Assembly: GCA_910587555.1 (NCBI GenBank) | Contig: CAJULV010000075.1 | Location: 1-17,064, forward strand | Direction: 5' to 3' | From: an uncultured Acetatifactor sp. | Lineage (GTDB): Bacteria > Bacillota > Clostridia > Lachnospirales > Lachnospiraceae | Length of the DNA stretch: 17,064 nucleotides | In this document: positions 1 through 7,662 of the stretch, piece after piece | How the letters are laid out: every line of letters begins with the position of its first letter | Position numbering within the stretch: position 1 is the stretch's first letter | The notes under the pieces: generated by a model | The model's database searches: none | Seen by the model: the letters and a program-made list of their open reading frames with translations, nothing else | What the model was told of the DNA's origin: nothing | Made by a program: the position numbers and the translations under genes

Positions 1-1323
1 TTTTGCAGGAAGAATATTGATATGGATGATGCGGACGCGACACTGGCGCTGAACCAGTTGTCCCTTTATCTCTCCCGCTATTATGGGAAGAAGGTGGTCA
101 TCCTTTTGGACGAATATGACACTCCCATGCAGGAGGCTTATGTGAACGGATACTGGGAGGAGCTTGTGGCTTTTACCAGAAGCCTCTTCAATGCCGCCTT
201 TAAGAGCAATCCTTATCTGGAGCGGGCGGTGATGACAGGAATTACGAGGATTAGCAGTGAGTCCATGTTCTCAGATTTGAACAATCTAAAGGTGGTGGCT
301 TCCACTTCAGAGGAATATCGTGACTGCTTCGGATTCACCGAGGAGGAGGTGTTTGCCGCATTGGATGAATTCGGCATGTCTGACCGCAGGGAAGAAGTGA
401 AGAGGTGGTATGACGGGTTCATATTCGGGAGCCAGGCCGATATCTATAATCCATGGTCCATACTGAACTATCTGGATACAGGAAGATTAGGGCTCTACTG
501 GGTCAATACCAGTTCCAACATTTTGGCGGGAAAGCTGGTACAGGAGGGGAGCCGTGAGCTTAAGATGACTATGGAAAGGCTGCTGCGGGGGGAGACTTTT
601 GCCGTCAAGCTGGAGGAGCAGATTGTGTTCAGCGAGCTGGATCAGGGGGATGAGGCGGTGTGGAGTCTGTTGCTTGCCAGCGGTTATCTGAAGGCGGTGC
701 ATCATGAATTCAATGTCGATCTGGGGAAGACAGAATATGAGCTGCAGCTGACAAATAGGGAAGTCCGTGCCATGTTTGAAGGAATAATAGGGGGGTGGTT
801 CAGGAGATGTCGAGGAGTGAATAACGCTTTTCTGCAGGCTCTGCTGTCAGATGACCTGAAAGGGATGAATGCCTATATGAACAAGATTGCTCTTCAGACC
901 TTCAGCTATTTTGATACGGGGACAAATCCTTCGGAACAGGAGCCGGAACGGTTCTACCACGGTTTTGTACTGGGGATGATGGTGGAACTGGCAGATAGAT
1001 ATGTGCTGACGTCCAATCGAGAGAGCGGATTCGGCAGGTATGATGTGATGCTGGAGCCGAAGCAGGAAAGAGGGGCTTCTGATGCCTCTTCTCTGGATGC
1101 CATCATAAATAATTGCGTAAGAGATGCGATTATTATAGAGTTTAAGGTGCTGGACCCGGACGAAGAAGAGGAACTGGCTGATACGGTGCGGGAAGCGCTG
1201 AACCAGATTGAGAAAAAACAGTACGAAGCTATATTGCGGGCAAGGGGTATTCCTTCCGAGCGAATCAGAAAGTATGGCTTTGCATTCTGCGGGAAAAGGG
1301 TTTTGATTGGGAAAGCCGGATAA
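1..1323 (+). CDS. AAA-ATPase-like / PD-(D/E)XK nuclease family protein, 5' end outside window
   Basis: The frame is open from base 1, so the true start lies upstream. The first Met in the window, at 22, is probably internal. The visible part has a Walker B-like strand, VVILLDEYDTPM (nt 94-129), typical of AAA-ATPase-like proteins (Pfam AAA-ATPase_like, PF09820). The Walker A motif should lie in the missing upstream part. The C-terminal part fits the companion PD-(D/E)XK domain (PDDEXK_9, PF08011): GRYDVML (about nt 1033-1053) supplies the Asp, and IIIEFKVL (about nt 1129-1152) supplies the E-x-K. The C-terminus KYGFAFCGKRVLIGK is also typical. These proteins are abundant and often multi-copy in gut Bacteroidetes and Firmicutes. 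Their role is unproven; a nuclease or mobile-element link is inferred. Family call is strong, function weak. Confidence 0.85.
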   Translation, partial: FCRKNIDMDDADATLALNQLSLYLSRYYGKKVVILLDEYDTPMQEAYVNGYWEELVAFTRSLFNAAFKSNPYLERAVMTGITRISSESMFSDLNNLKVVASTSEEYRDCFGFTEEEVFAALDEFGMSDRREEVKRWYDGFIFGSQADIYNPWSILNYLDTGRLGLYWVNTSSNILAGKLVQEGSRELKMTMERLLRGETFAVKLEEQIVFSELDQGDEAVWSLLLASGYLKAVHHEFNVDLGKTEYELQLTNREVRAMFEGIIGGWFRRCRGVNNAFLQALLSDDLKGMNAYMNKIALQTFSYFDTGTNPSEQEPERFYHGFVLGMMVELADRYVLTSNRESGFGRYDVMLEPKQERGASDASSLDAIINNCVRDAIIIEFKVLDPDEEEELADTVREALNQIEKKQYEAILRARGIPSERIRKYGFAFCGKRVLIGKAG

Positions 1324-1372
1324 TTCAGACAAGTTTATCTATGGTAAAAGTCGGCATCAGATAGCTATTTCA

Positions 1373-1402
1373 GTCATACCCCCCGGAAATTCTTCATACA
1401 AT
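1373..1402 (+). promoter_or_regulatory. sigma-E-type promoter of spoIIID
   Basis: GTCATACC (1373-1380) and CATACAAT (1395-1402) are separated by 14 nt. They closely match the Bacillus mother-cell sigma-E consensus as I recall it (GTCATATT, about 14 nt, CATACANT). In B. subtilis, spoIIID is a sigma-E-dependent gene, so the match lies where it would be expected. Transcription would start near 1409, about 10 nt before the RBS. No transcript data are available here. Confidence 0.75.
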
Positions 1403-1432
1403 GGAAAAAAGGTATCTTAAAGGGGTATTCCT

Positions 1433-1696
1433 TTGAAGGATTATATCGAAGAGCGCGCCATCGGCATCGCCAATTATATCATTGACAACAATGCCACAGT
1501 ACGGCAGACGGCGAAGGCCTATGGGGTAAGCAAGAGCACGGTACATAAGGACGTAACCGAACGCCTGATGCAGGTGAACCCTGCCCTGGCATCCGAAGCA
1601 AGAAAGGTACTGGATCTGAACAAGTCCGAGCGGCACATCCGCGGGGGGCTTGCCACAAAGGAGAAATATCTGCATCAGCACGGGGGCGCGTTATAG
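1433..1696 (+). CDS. spoIIID: Stage III sporulation transcriptional regulator SpoIIID
   Basis: This 87-residue protein has the full length and sequence style of SpoIIID, the small DNA-binding protein that acts in the mother cell. It switches genes on or off between the sigma-E and sigma-K stages. The N-terminal helix is MKDYIEERAIGIANYII. The helix-turn-helix is at about residues 22-44 (TVRQTAKAYGVSKSTVHKDV), followed by the basic C-terminal tail that adds DNA contacts. The start is TTG at 1433, chosen because AAAGGGG (1419-1425) is 7 nt upstream. The ATG at 1401 is out of frame and lies inside the -10 element. The gene appears monocistronic: a sigma-E-like promoter lies directly upstream, and a clear terminator appears only at 1957. 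Its presence marks the host as an endospore former or a descendant of one. Confidence 0.96.
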   Translation: MKDYIEERAIGIANYIIDNNATVRQTAKAYGVSKSTVHKDVTERLMQVNPALASEARKVLDLNKSERHIRGGLATKEKYLHQHGGAL

Positions 1697-1956
1697 CAGC
1701 CAGATACATATACGGCTGGATTTCCCTAATCATTTTGCGGTTTCATGCAGTTTTTCGCCGGGTTGGCCGAGGGGTTCGGTAATCAAAGCGCACGAACTAT
1801 CTTACGGCAGTTTCCGAATGGGACCGGGAATATGAAGAATCCATCGGCAGAGGGTAATCTGCAGGTGGATTTTCATTTTGCTGCGGATTATCCAATTATC
1901 CTTCCCGGTGACGGTGTACATGCCCTTGTGCTTCTTGGATTAGTGTGCAAAATGTG
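1697..1956 (+). other. Gene-free stretch downstream of spoIIID
   Basis: No convincing gene is seen. A short CAGCC/GGCTG inverted repeat (1697-1719) directly follows the spoIIID stop, but it has no clean T-tract. The open frames crossing this stretch have no RBS and resemble no known protein. The first solid signal is the terminator at 1957. Confidence 0.5.
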
Positions 1957-1979
1957 CGCAGGAATGCCTGCGGTTTTTT
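1957..1979 (+). terminator. Rho-independent terminator
   Basis: CGCAGG (1957-1962) pairs perfectly with CCTGCG (1967-1972) around an AATG tetraloop. One G then precedes six T (1974-1979). It probably ends the spoIIID transcript and separates it from the DUF4317 operon. Confidence 0.8.
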
Positions 1980-2008
1980 CTGTATTGTCCGTCTTTTGGA
2001 AGATTCCC

Positions 2009-2037
2009 TTGCTTTTAAAAAGCGGTTTTGGTAAGAT
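2009..2037 (+). promoter_or_regulatory. Putative vegetative promoter for the DUF4317-EamA operon
   Basis: TTGCTT (2009-2014) and TAAGAT (2032-2037) are 17 nt apart, a reasonable housekeeping sigma-A match. It lies after the upstream terminator and before the gene at 2083, whose RBS GGAGG is at 2069-2073. Confidence 0.5.
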
Positions 2038-2082
2038 AAATAAAAATACGAGCGATTCCGAAGAATTTGGAGGCAGCAGACT

Positions 2083-2712
2083 ATGTACATAGACAGGGAA
2101 GACATGCTGGAGCTTACCAGAAGGATGACGGTATCCAGAAACTGCTTCGGCAGGATAGCGGGAGCTTACATGGACGAGGAGGGTTATATCGACGGTACCT
2201 TTAATACGCATTTTCTGAAATTAGCGGCGTCGGAGCGGGCGGAAAAATTGAAAATAGCAAAAGCAATCCCCTTTTCCGATACCAACGTGGAACTGAAAAA
2301 TTATCGTTTCCTGCCGGAGGACAGAGTTCCGGGAGGCATCTGGCAGCTGCTGATGGCATTGCGGGAATGTGAACTGAAAAACGATGCATTGCTGCTTTCC
2401 CTGTATGAATATATAGGAGAACGGTATCAGCCCGGTTTTCCGTATGGTATCCTTGTGTTCCAGGGGAACTATGATGTGCCTGTAAAAAGAAGCGACAAGG
2501 CGGAGCAGTGGGAGTCGGAGGAGGTATACCGTTTTATGGACTGCGCCGTATGCCCTGTGGGCGGGGACTATGAAGCCGGGATGCCGGAGTGGGGATTCCT
2601 ATTTCCCGCATTCGGCAACAGAAGCACGGACTTGGACGGAATCAACATTTATTCCCCTCAGGGCAGGCATGAGGAACTGGCCGGGATGTTTTGCGGAAGT
2701 TCACGTCAATGA
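2083..2712 (+). CDS. DUF4317 family protein, short form
   Basis: This 209-residue protein resembles the N-terminal half of DUF4317 proteins (PF14199), which occur in Clostridia and whose function is unknown. Seen here are the opening segment ELTRRMTVSRNCFGRIAGAY, the central ALRECELKNDALLLSLYEYI, the strand YGILVFQGNYDVPVKRSD, then EEVYRFMDCAVCPV and MPEWGFLFPAFGNRSTDLDG. Family members as I recall them run to about 370-440 residues. This one stops shortly after the HEEL segment, so the C-terminal half is absent. It is either a natural short subfamily or a truncated gene. GGAGG at 2069-2073 supports the ATG at 2083. The EamA gene follows 28 nt after the stop, so the two are probably co-transcribed. 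No predicted membrane segment or signal peptide is seen. Confidence 0.8.
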   Translation: MYIDREDMLELTRRMTVSRNCFGRIAGAYMDEEGYIDGTFNTHFLKLAASERAEKLKIAKAIPFSDTNVELKNYRFLPEDRVPGGIWQLLMALRECELKNDALLLSLYEYIGERYQPGFPYGILVFQGNYDVPVKRSDKAEQWESEEVYRFMDCAVCPVGGDYEAGMPEWGFLFPAFGNRSTDLDGINIYSPQGRHEELAGMFCGSSRQ

Positions 2713-2740
2713 ATGGAAAATGAAAAAAGGAGGTGTATTT

Positions 2741-3154
2741 ATGTGGTTTGTATTTGCGTTGTTGTCGGCGGTTTTTGCCGCGCTCACATCGATTCTGGCG
2801 AAGGTTGGCATTGAGGGAGTGAATTCCAACCTGGCCACGGCCATCAGGACGGTAGTAGTGGTGTTCCTGTCCTGGGGGATGGTATTTTTAACCAATGCGC
2901 AGGGAGGGTTGTCCGGTATCAGCAGGAAAAGCTGGATATTCCTGATTTTGTCGGGGCTGGCAACGGGGGCCTCCTGGCTTTGCTATTACCGGGCGCTGCA
3001 GATAGGGGAAGCGTCCAAGGTGGTGCCAGTGGACAAGCTGAGCGTTGTGATTACACTGATTCTGGCATTTGTGTTTCTGCATGAGGATTTTACGGTAAAA
3101 TCACTGGTGGGATCGATTCTGATTGGGGCGGGAACGCTGGTGATGGTGCTGTAG
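2741..3154 (+). CDS. Single-domain EamA-family membrane transporter
   Basis: This 137-residue, very hydrophobic protein matches one EamA (drug/metabolite transporter superfamily, formerly DUF6) domain. It has about five predicted membrane helices, beginning MWFVFALLSAVFAALTSILA. The family-typical stretch CYYRALQIGEASKVVPVDKL is followed by VITLILAFVFLHE and a last helix rich in G and I. Canonical DMT exporters carry two such domains, about 300 residues in total. This half-size form would have to form dimers, as small multidrug resistance proteins do. The start at 2741 is set by AAGGAGG (2727-2733); the frame is open further upstream only through overlap with the DUF4317 gene. The substrate cannot be told. 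The gene is followed by a strong terminator. Confidence 0.88.
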   Translation: MWFVFALLSAVFAALTSILAKVGIEGVNSNLATAIRTVVVVFLSWGMVFLTNAQGGLSGISRKSWIFLILSGLATGASWLCYYRALQIGEASKVVPVDKLSVVITLILAFVFLHEDFTVKSLVGSILIGAGTLVMVL

Positions 3155-3214
3155 GGAATGGGTCAGGGAAACGGTCAGGAAAAACAGAAACATATATTGA
3201 TGAAAAACAAGGTA

Positions 3215-3254
3215 AAGCCATGTCCGGAAGTTTAAAATCCGACATGGCTTTTTT
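3215..3254 (+). terminator. Rho-independent terminator after the EamA gene
   Basis: AAGCCATGTC (3215-3224) pairs with GACATGGCTT (3241-3250), a 10-bp perfect stem with a 16-nt loop. The T-run extends to 3254. It closes the DUF4317-EamA operon. Confidence 0.9.
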
Positions 3255-3366
3255 CGTAAGGGTTCATCCTCTTTGTCTTTCTCCTGGGTTTTGGTACAAT
3301 TCCCATTTTTTCGGAAAGGGTATCCATTCGCCGTCAAAATTACAGTCAGATAAGGAGGTACGGCTT

Positions 3367-3949
3367 ATGCCAAGGACCGGAGAAAACATTTACAAAAGAA
3401 AGGACGGGCGCTGGGAAGGGCGCTATATCAAGGAGCGGGTGGACGGAAAAGCAAAATACGGGGCAGTTTACGCCGGCAGTTACCGCGAAGTGAAACAGAA
3501 GCTGGACAAGATAAAGCATGAACTGGGAAGAGGGAGACAAGCGGCTGGGGGGCGGGAAGCTGTCGGATATCGGAAAGGAATGGCTTTCCGAAGCGGCAGT
3601 CACGCTGAAAAAATCTTCCGCCAACAAATATGAGGATATTTTGCGGTGTTATATTCTGCCGGAACTGGGGGAATGCAGGTTGTCGCAAATCACATAAGAC
3701 CGAAATAAGGATTCTGGAATCCAAAAGCGCCAGTTCCGTGCGCATTATTCCCCAGCCGGATATCATTATGGAGTGCCTGAAACGGTTCCATGTGCCGGAA
3801 GCCTATGTGCTGACGGGAGACGGCATCCGTTACGTAGAGCCGCGGACGATGCAGAACCGCTTTAAGAAAATTTTCGCGGACTGCGGGATCAGGGATGCCA
3901 ATTTTCATGCTACCAGGCATACCTTTGCCACCAGATGCATTGAACTTGG
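3367..3949 (+). pseudogene. Tyrosine recombinase (phage/ICE integrase) remnant, frameshifted and deleted
   Basis: The start is intact: TAAGGAGG lies just before the ATG at 3367. The product opens with a typical arm/AP2-like integrase N-terminus (NIYKRKDGRWEGRYIKER). The first frame loses homology near 3515-3550. The next domain continues in the +1-shifted frame (KLSDIGKEWLSEAAV, then YILPELGECRLSQIT) until a stop at 3695-3697. About 100 residues are then missing. The catalytic part resumes in a third frame: SSVRIIPQPD, then the box II sequence HATRHTFATRCIELG at about 3906-3949. The GH and Tyr nucleophile region that should follow is gone, because the sequence runs straight into an unrelated ferritin-like frame. 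The gene cannot make an active recombinase. It marks an old integrative element at this locus. Confidence 0.85.
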
Positions 3950-3952
3950 AGG

Positions 3953-4126
3953 GATGCCAGGCGGATGCTCTGTGCGGATGTGGAAGCCGAAAAGGATGCC
4001 ATTGCCCAGTATAAAGCGCATATCCGTAAAATAAATGACGAATATGTGAATGCCGTACTCAGGCGGATCATCCGGGACGAAGCGTATCATATTATGCTGT
4101 TGGAGGGGATGCTGGAGGAATTGTAA
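3953..4126 (+). pseudogene. 3' remnant of a ferritin-like (rubrerythrin-type) gene
   Basis: Reading in the frame that ends at TAA 4124-4126, the segment DVEAEKDAIAQYKAHI, then NDEYVNAVLRRIIRDEAYHI and LLEGMLEEL, looks like the last helices of a small ferritin-like domain. The E-x-x-x-x-x-x-Y and DE-x-x-H patterns fit its metal ligands. The first half is missing: in this frame a TGA occurs at 3941, inside the integrase remnant. An ATG at 3965 could start a 53-residue product, but no RBS precedes it. The piece is therefore best read as the tail of a gene destroyed by a deletion that joined it to the integrase. Confidence 0.6.
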
Positions 4127-4159
4127 GGAGACAGGGGCACGGCACATCGAAATCTGATA

Positions 4160-4284
4160 AGGAGAATGCCGTGGCAAAAGGGATGGCAACAGAAGCATTC
4201 AGGAGAATGCCGTGGCAAAAGGGGATGGCAACAGGAGCATTCAGGAGAATGCCGTGGCAAAAGGGGATGGCAACAGGAGCATTT
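4160..4284 (+). repeat. 42-bp tandem repeat, three copies
   Basis: Units at 4160-4200 (41 bp, one base shorter), 4201-4242 and 4243-4284 are almost identical; each starts AGGAGAATGCCGTGGCAAAA. A degenerate fourth start (GGGAGAAGGCC) follows. The array lies between the decayed ferritin-like/integrase region and the regulator promoter. The short first unit breaks any continuous reading frame, so it is probably non-coding. Confidence 0.9.
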
Positions 4285-4358
4285 GGGAGAAGGCCATGAA
4301 GGCAGCGGACAGGGGAAATGGCTCAACCATGGTTAGAATCAGATAGAATTTACGTCGA

Positions 4359-4387
4359 TTGTATTCTGCGCAAAACGGATATATACT
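4359..4387 (+). promoter_or_regulatory. Promoter of the HTH-TPR regulator
   Basis: TTGTAT (4359-4364) and TATACT (4382-4387) are separated by exactly 17 nt, a good sigma-A-type promoter. The predicted start near 4394 gives a leader of about 50 nt that contains GGAGG at 4434-4438. Confidence 0.7.
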
Positions 4388-4444
4388 GAATCTATCAGCT
4401 GATAAATAAAACCAGATCAAACAACAGTTGAATGGAGGAATACA

Positions 4445-5482
4445 ATGGATATCGGAAAAAATATAAAAAAGCTGCGTATGGAAAAGAATGTGAAGCAGGA
4501 GGAACTGGCAGAATACCTGGGAGTTTCCTTTCAGGCAGTTTCCAAATGGGAGACCGGGTCCAGTGTGCCGGACATTGCGCTCCTGCCCAATCTCGCCGTT
4601 TTTTTCGGGGTAACCATCGACGAACTGTTCCGGATGCCGGAGGAGGCGGAGTTTGAGCGGATGGAGAACATGTTCTGGCATGAGAGGAGGATTCCGGCGG
4701 AGATCTTTGACCATTGCGCCCGTTTCCTGGAGAGGGTGATACGGAATGAGCCGAAGAACGTCAGGGCGTACAACTGTATGGCCGAGCTGTACAATCACAG
4801 GGCAAAAAGTGACCATGAACTGGCAGGCGAATACGCGAAGAAGGCGTTGGAGCTGGATCCGGAGGAAAAGCGGGGATGGGTGGCATATCTGGAAGCCAAC
4901 AACGGCGTATGCGGGGACGAGTGGTATGATAATCACTTTGAGGTGATTGAATATTTCAGGGAATTCCTGGTGAAAAATCCCGGCAATTACAGGGGGCTTT
5001 ATGCAATTATCGAGAATATGATTGCAGACAAACGTTTTGACGACGCTATTCCGTATATCGAACAAATCCGGACGGCGGCGAAAACCCACCAGTACGAAAC
5101 CTACATGGGAGACGTGATGCTGGGCCGGGGAAACCTGGAGAAGGCACTGGAATACTGGAACGCTGCGGTGGAGCGATTTCCGGAGCGGTGGCAGGCCTAT
5201 TGTGACAGGGCTGATCGCCTGAAGAAACTGGGCAGATATGCGGAAGCCCTGGCGGATTATGAGAAATGCTTTACCATGCAGGAGCCGCCCAGAATTTCGG
5301 ACGGTTTGTACTCCATGGCGCAGGTGCATGAGTTTCTCGGCGACTATGATGCCGCAATGGAGGACAGGAAGCGCATTATCAAATGCCTGAAGGAAGAATA
5401 TCATACATTTTCCGGAGAGGGCATCGACGAGCAGAAACGGGAGATAGAGCGGCTGAAGCGCAGAAAAGCGGAAGACAAATAA
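4445..5482 (+). CDS. XRE-family helix-turn-helix regulator with TPR repeats
   Basis: This 345-residue protein has a classical HTH_3 domain at residues about 4-62 (QEELAEYLGVSFQAVSKWE is the recognition unit). A helical region with tetratricopeptide-like repeats follows. Clear units include AYNCMAELYNHRAKSD with AGEYAKKALELDPEE, TYMGDVMLGRGNLEKALEYW, and AYCDRADRLKKLGRYAEALA. The C-terminus is charged and probably coiled. The N-terminal HTH probably binds DNA while the TPR part binds a protein or peptide partner. Unlike Rgg/PlcR systems, no short peptide gene is evident beside it. GGAGG at 4434-4438 supports the ATG at 4445. It has its own promoter and a strong terminator, so it forms a single-gene unit. 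The target is unknown; autoregulation is common in this class. Confidence 0.88.
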   Translation: MDIGKNIKKLRMEKNVKQEELAEYLGVSFQAVSKWETGSSVPDIALLPNLAVFFGVTIDELFRMPEEAEFERMENMFWHERRIPAEIFDHCARFLERVIRNEPKNVRAYNCMAELYNHRAKSDHELAGEYAKKALELDPEEKRGWVAYLEANNGVCGDEWYDNHFEVIEYFREFLVKNPGNYRGLYAIIENMIADKRFDDAIPYIEQIRTAAKTHQYETYMGDVMLGRGNLEKALEYWNAAVERFPERWQAYCDRADRLKKLGRYAEALADYEKCFTMQEPPRISDGLYSMAQVHEFLGDYDAAMEDRKRIIKCLKEEYHTFSGEGIDEQKREIERLKRRKAEDK

Positions 5483-5528
5483 AGCACTGTGCCCGGCAGG
5501 CAGCAGTCCCGGTCTATACTGCAGGTAC

Positions 5529-5574
5529 TGTGCCCGGGCTGACAGCAGTAACGTCAGCCTGGGCACGGTTTTTT
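5529..5574 (+). terminator. Strong Rho-independent terminator
   Basis: GTGCCCGGGCTGAC (5530-5543) pairs with GTCAGCCTGGGCAC (5553-5566) over 14 bp with one G-T wobble. Six T follow at 5569-5574. A partial copy of the left arm (GTGCCCGGCAG, about 5489-5499) occurs upstream and could compete for pairing. Confidence 0.92.
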
Positions 5575-5576
5575 GC

Positions 5577-5793
5577 GGACATCTTATTCTCTTTACTCCA
5601 AATTCTTTTTTCATACGGATTCCCCTTTTTATTATATAGAAAACCCCTGGAGGTATCTGAAAATTGCTTTCCGCCGGATGTGCGCCGCAGCCTGTGGGAG
5701 ACTGGCCGAATGAAGGAGGCGCAGCGGGCTGTATTAACCGAATGAGGTTTAGGCTTTGACTGTTAAATGTCGATAGAAAAAAGCGCCGGCTTG
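5577..5793 (+). other. Gene-free stretch before the cardiolipin synthase promoter
   Basis: No recognisable gene is seen. A short frame ending at 5745 has no family resemblance. The left part is AT-rich and the right part GC-rich (GGAGGCGCAGCGGGC), which may be decayed coding sequence. This is not supported further. Confidence 0.4.
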
Positions 5794-5802
5794 TGGTAAA
5801 AT
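5794..5802 (+). promoter_or_regulatory. Putative extended -10 promoter of cls
   Basis: TGGTAAAAT (5794-5802) fits an extended -10 element (TG-N-TAAAAT). No good -35 is seen at the right spacing; a TTGACT at 5756-5761 is too far away. The leader to the ATG at 5913 would be about 100 nt. Confidence 0.45.
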
Positions 5803-5912
5803 GATGTTACATGTCTGGGAATTCCCTTCCCGGAGAGGGGAAACGGGCCGGAACGCGGTCAGCCATGGGGAATGTGCATTACGGTTATACAAAAGAGGAG
5901 GCGTCATTTCAT

Positions 5913-7493
5913 ATGCAGAATAACGATAATAAAAGTATGGGAATCAGATTGCTGAAAAAGGGGCAGAACGGCATCATTCATGCGGTGTTCAGCCGTATGG
6001 GGCTGTTTCTGTTACTGCTGTTGCTTCAGGCAACATTTGTGGTGGTGGGGTTTCAATGGTTCAAGGAATATCGTCCGCACATATTCGCTGCCGCCGCAGT
6101 GGTTTCCGTGGCTATGGTGCTGTATCTCCTGAACAGCCGCATTGACCCCACTGCAAAGATTACATGGCTGGTGATTGTGATGCTGATGCCTGTGTTCGGA
6201 GGGCTGCTGTATCTGTATACACAGTTGGATATCGGGCATCGGGCGCTGAAAGGGCGCTTCACCCAGATCATTGAGATGACCCAGAAGAGCATCCCGCAGT
6301 CTGAGGAGGTATTGGAAGCGTTGGAGGAAGAAAATCCGGGGGCTGCATCATTGGCCCGCTATATCCGGCGGAGCGGCTGCCATCCTGTGTATGACGGGAC
6401 GGAGGTGACCTATTTTCCACTGGGCGAGGACAAGTTTTCGGAGCTGCTGCGGCAACTGGAGAAGGCGGAGCATTTTATTTTTCTGGAATACTTTATTGTC
6501 AGTGAAGGGCTGATGTGGGGGGAGGTTCTGGAGATCCTGGTCCGCAAGGCCGCGGAGGGCGTAGATGTGCGGCTGATGTATGACGGCACCTGTGAATTTG
6601 CGCTGCTTCCTCATAAATACCTGAAGCTTTTGCGGGAGCGGGGAATTAAATGCAAGGTGTTTTCGCCTGTTTCCCCCTTTATTTCCACCCATTACAATTA
6701 TCGCGACCATCGTAAGATACTGGTGATTGACGGGCATACCGCGTTTAACGGCGGCATTAATCTGGCTGACGAGTACATCAACCGTGTTCAGAGATTTGGA
6801 CACTGGAAGGATACGGCGGTTATGCTGAAGGGGGAAGCGGTGAAAAGTTTTACGCTGATGTTCCTGCAGATGTGGAATATCGACGAACACACACTGGAAT
6901 TTGGGAAAAACCTTGAATATCCCGTTTTCCGCAAGGAGCATGCAAAGGGTTATGTGATTCCCTATGGGGACTGCCCGCTGGATGATGACAGAGTGGGGGA
7001 GCGGGTCTATATGGACATTCTGAACCGCGCCGTTAAGTATGTACATATTATGACACCGTATCTGATATTGGACGGGGAGATGGAAGGCGCGCTGAAATAT
7101 GCCGCGGAACGGGGGGTGGAGGTGGTGCTGGTTCTGCCGGGAATTCCGGACAAAAGGCTTCCCTATGCCCTGGCCAAAACCCATTATCACTCCCTTCTGC
7201 AATCCGGCGTGAAAATCTATGAATATACGCCGGGTTTTGTCCACGCCAAGGTTTTTGTCAGTGACGACAGGGAAGCGGTGGTGGGGACCATCAACCTGGA
7301 TTACCGCAGCCTGTACCATCATTTTGAATGTGCCACTTATATGTATGGCACGGGCTGCATATCCGATATCGAGAGGGATTTTCGGGAGATGCTGCCAAAG
7401 TGCCGCAGCGTGACCATGGAGACGGTGAGACGGGAGAAATGGACGGTGAAGGTGACGGGCCTGCTGCTGAAGGCGGCGTCTCCGCTGCTGTGA
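5913..7493 (+). CDS. cls: Cardiolipin synthase (phospholipase D superfamily)
   Basis: This 526-residue membrane enzyme of the bacterial Cls type joins two phosphatidylglycerol molecules into cardiolipin and glycerol. The N-terminus carries two or three hydrophobic segments (about residues 29-50, 56-73 and 81-103; the PLDc_N region). Two HKD active-site motifs follow. The first is DHRKILVID, with His266, Lys268 and Asp273, followed by GGIN. The second is VHAKVFVSD, with His444, Lys446 and Asp451, followed by GTINLDYRS. Both are complete, so activity is expected. The frame is open from an ATG at 5811, but AGAGGAGG (5894-5901) before ATG 5913 gives the usual N-terminus. The extra 34 residues would be hydrophilic and have no RBS. 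It has no obvious operon partner. Confidence 0.93.
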   Translation: MQNNDNKSMGIRLLKKGQNGIIHAVFSRMGLFLLLLLLQATFVVVGFQWFKEYRPHIFAAAAVVSVAMVLYLLNSRIDPTAKITWLVIVMLMPVFGGLLYLYTQLDIGHRALKGRFTQIIEMTQKSIPQSEEVLEALEEENPGAASLARYIRRSGCHPVYDGTEVTYFPLGEDKFSELLRQLEKAEHFIFLEYFIVSEGLMWGEVLEILVRKAAEGVDVRLMYDGTCEFALLPHKYLKLLRERGIKCKVFSPVSPFISTHYNYRDHRKILVIDGHTAFNGGINLADEYINRVQRFGHWKDTAVMLKGEAVKSFTLMFLQMWNIDEHTLEFGKNLEYPVFRKEHAKGYVIPYGDCPLDDDRVGERVYMDILNRAVKYVHIMTPYLILDGEMEGALKYAAERGVEVVLVLPGIPDKRLPYALAKTHYHSLLQSGVKIYEYTPGFVHAKVFVSDDREAVVGTINLDYRSLYHHFECATYMYGTGCISDIERDFREMLPKCRSVTMETVRREKWTVKVTGLLLKAASPLL

Positions 7494-7660
7494 GGGAAGG
7501 CGTTTTGCCTTGTGCCGGGAAAGGCCGGAGCCAGGCGCTTCCTCCAGATGATTGGAAGGGGGCGGGAGGATTTGCCAGCAGAGCATCAGGCGGCATGGAG
7601 GGAATTGCGGGAATGGCGAAGGTGCGGATTTGTGGCCGCTCTTTGCCGCGGCGCATTGTA
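7494..7660 (+). other. Gene-free, GC-rich stretch between cls and the argC control region
   Basis: No gene is recognised. A small AAGGC/GCCTT hairpin (about 7497-7511) lacks a T-tract and so is not a convincing terminator. The rest looks like decayed or non-coding sequence. Confidence 0.4.
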
Positions 7661-7662
7661 AG

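Noticed and set aside
1745..2092. Plus-strand 115-codon frame as a gene
   Set aside because: It has no RBS, contains the terminator at 1957-1979 and overlaps the next start; no protein resemblance.
4160..4284. Possible CRISPR array or repeat protein
   Set aside because: There are no spacers between units, and the 41-bp first unit breaks the frame.
4241..5614. Minus-strand open frame of 457 codons
   Set aside because: It is antisense to the HTH-TPR gene and crosses its terminator; the composition (many Leu/Pro/His) is typical of a shadow frame.
6348..7586. Minus-strand open frame of 412 codons
   Set aside because: It lies opposite the cardiolipin synthase, whose two HKD motifs are complete, and has no recognisable domain.
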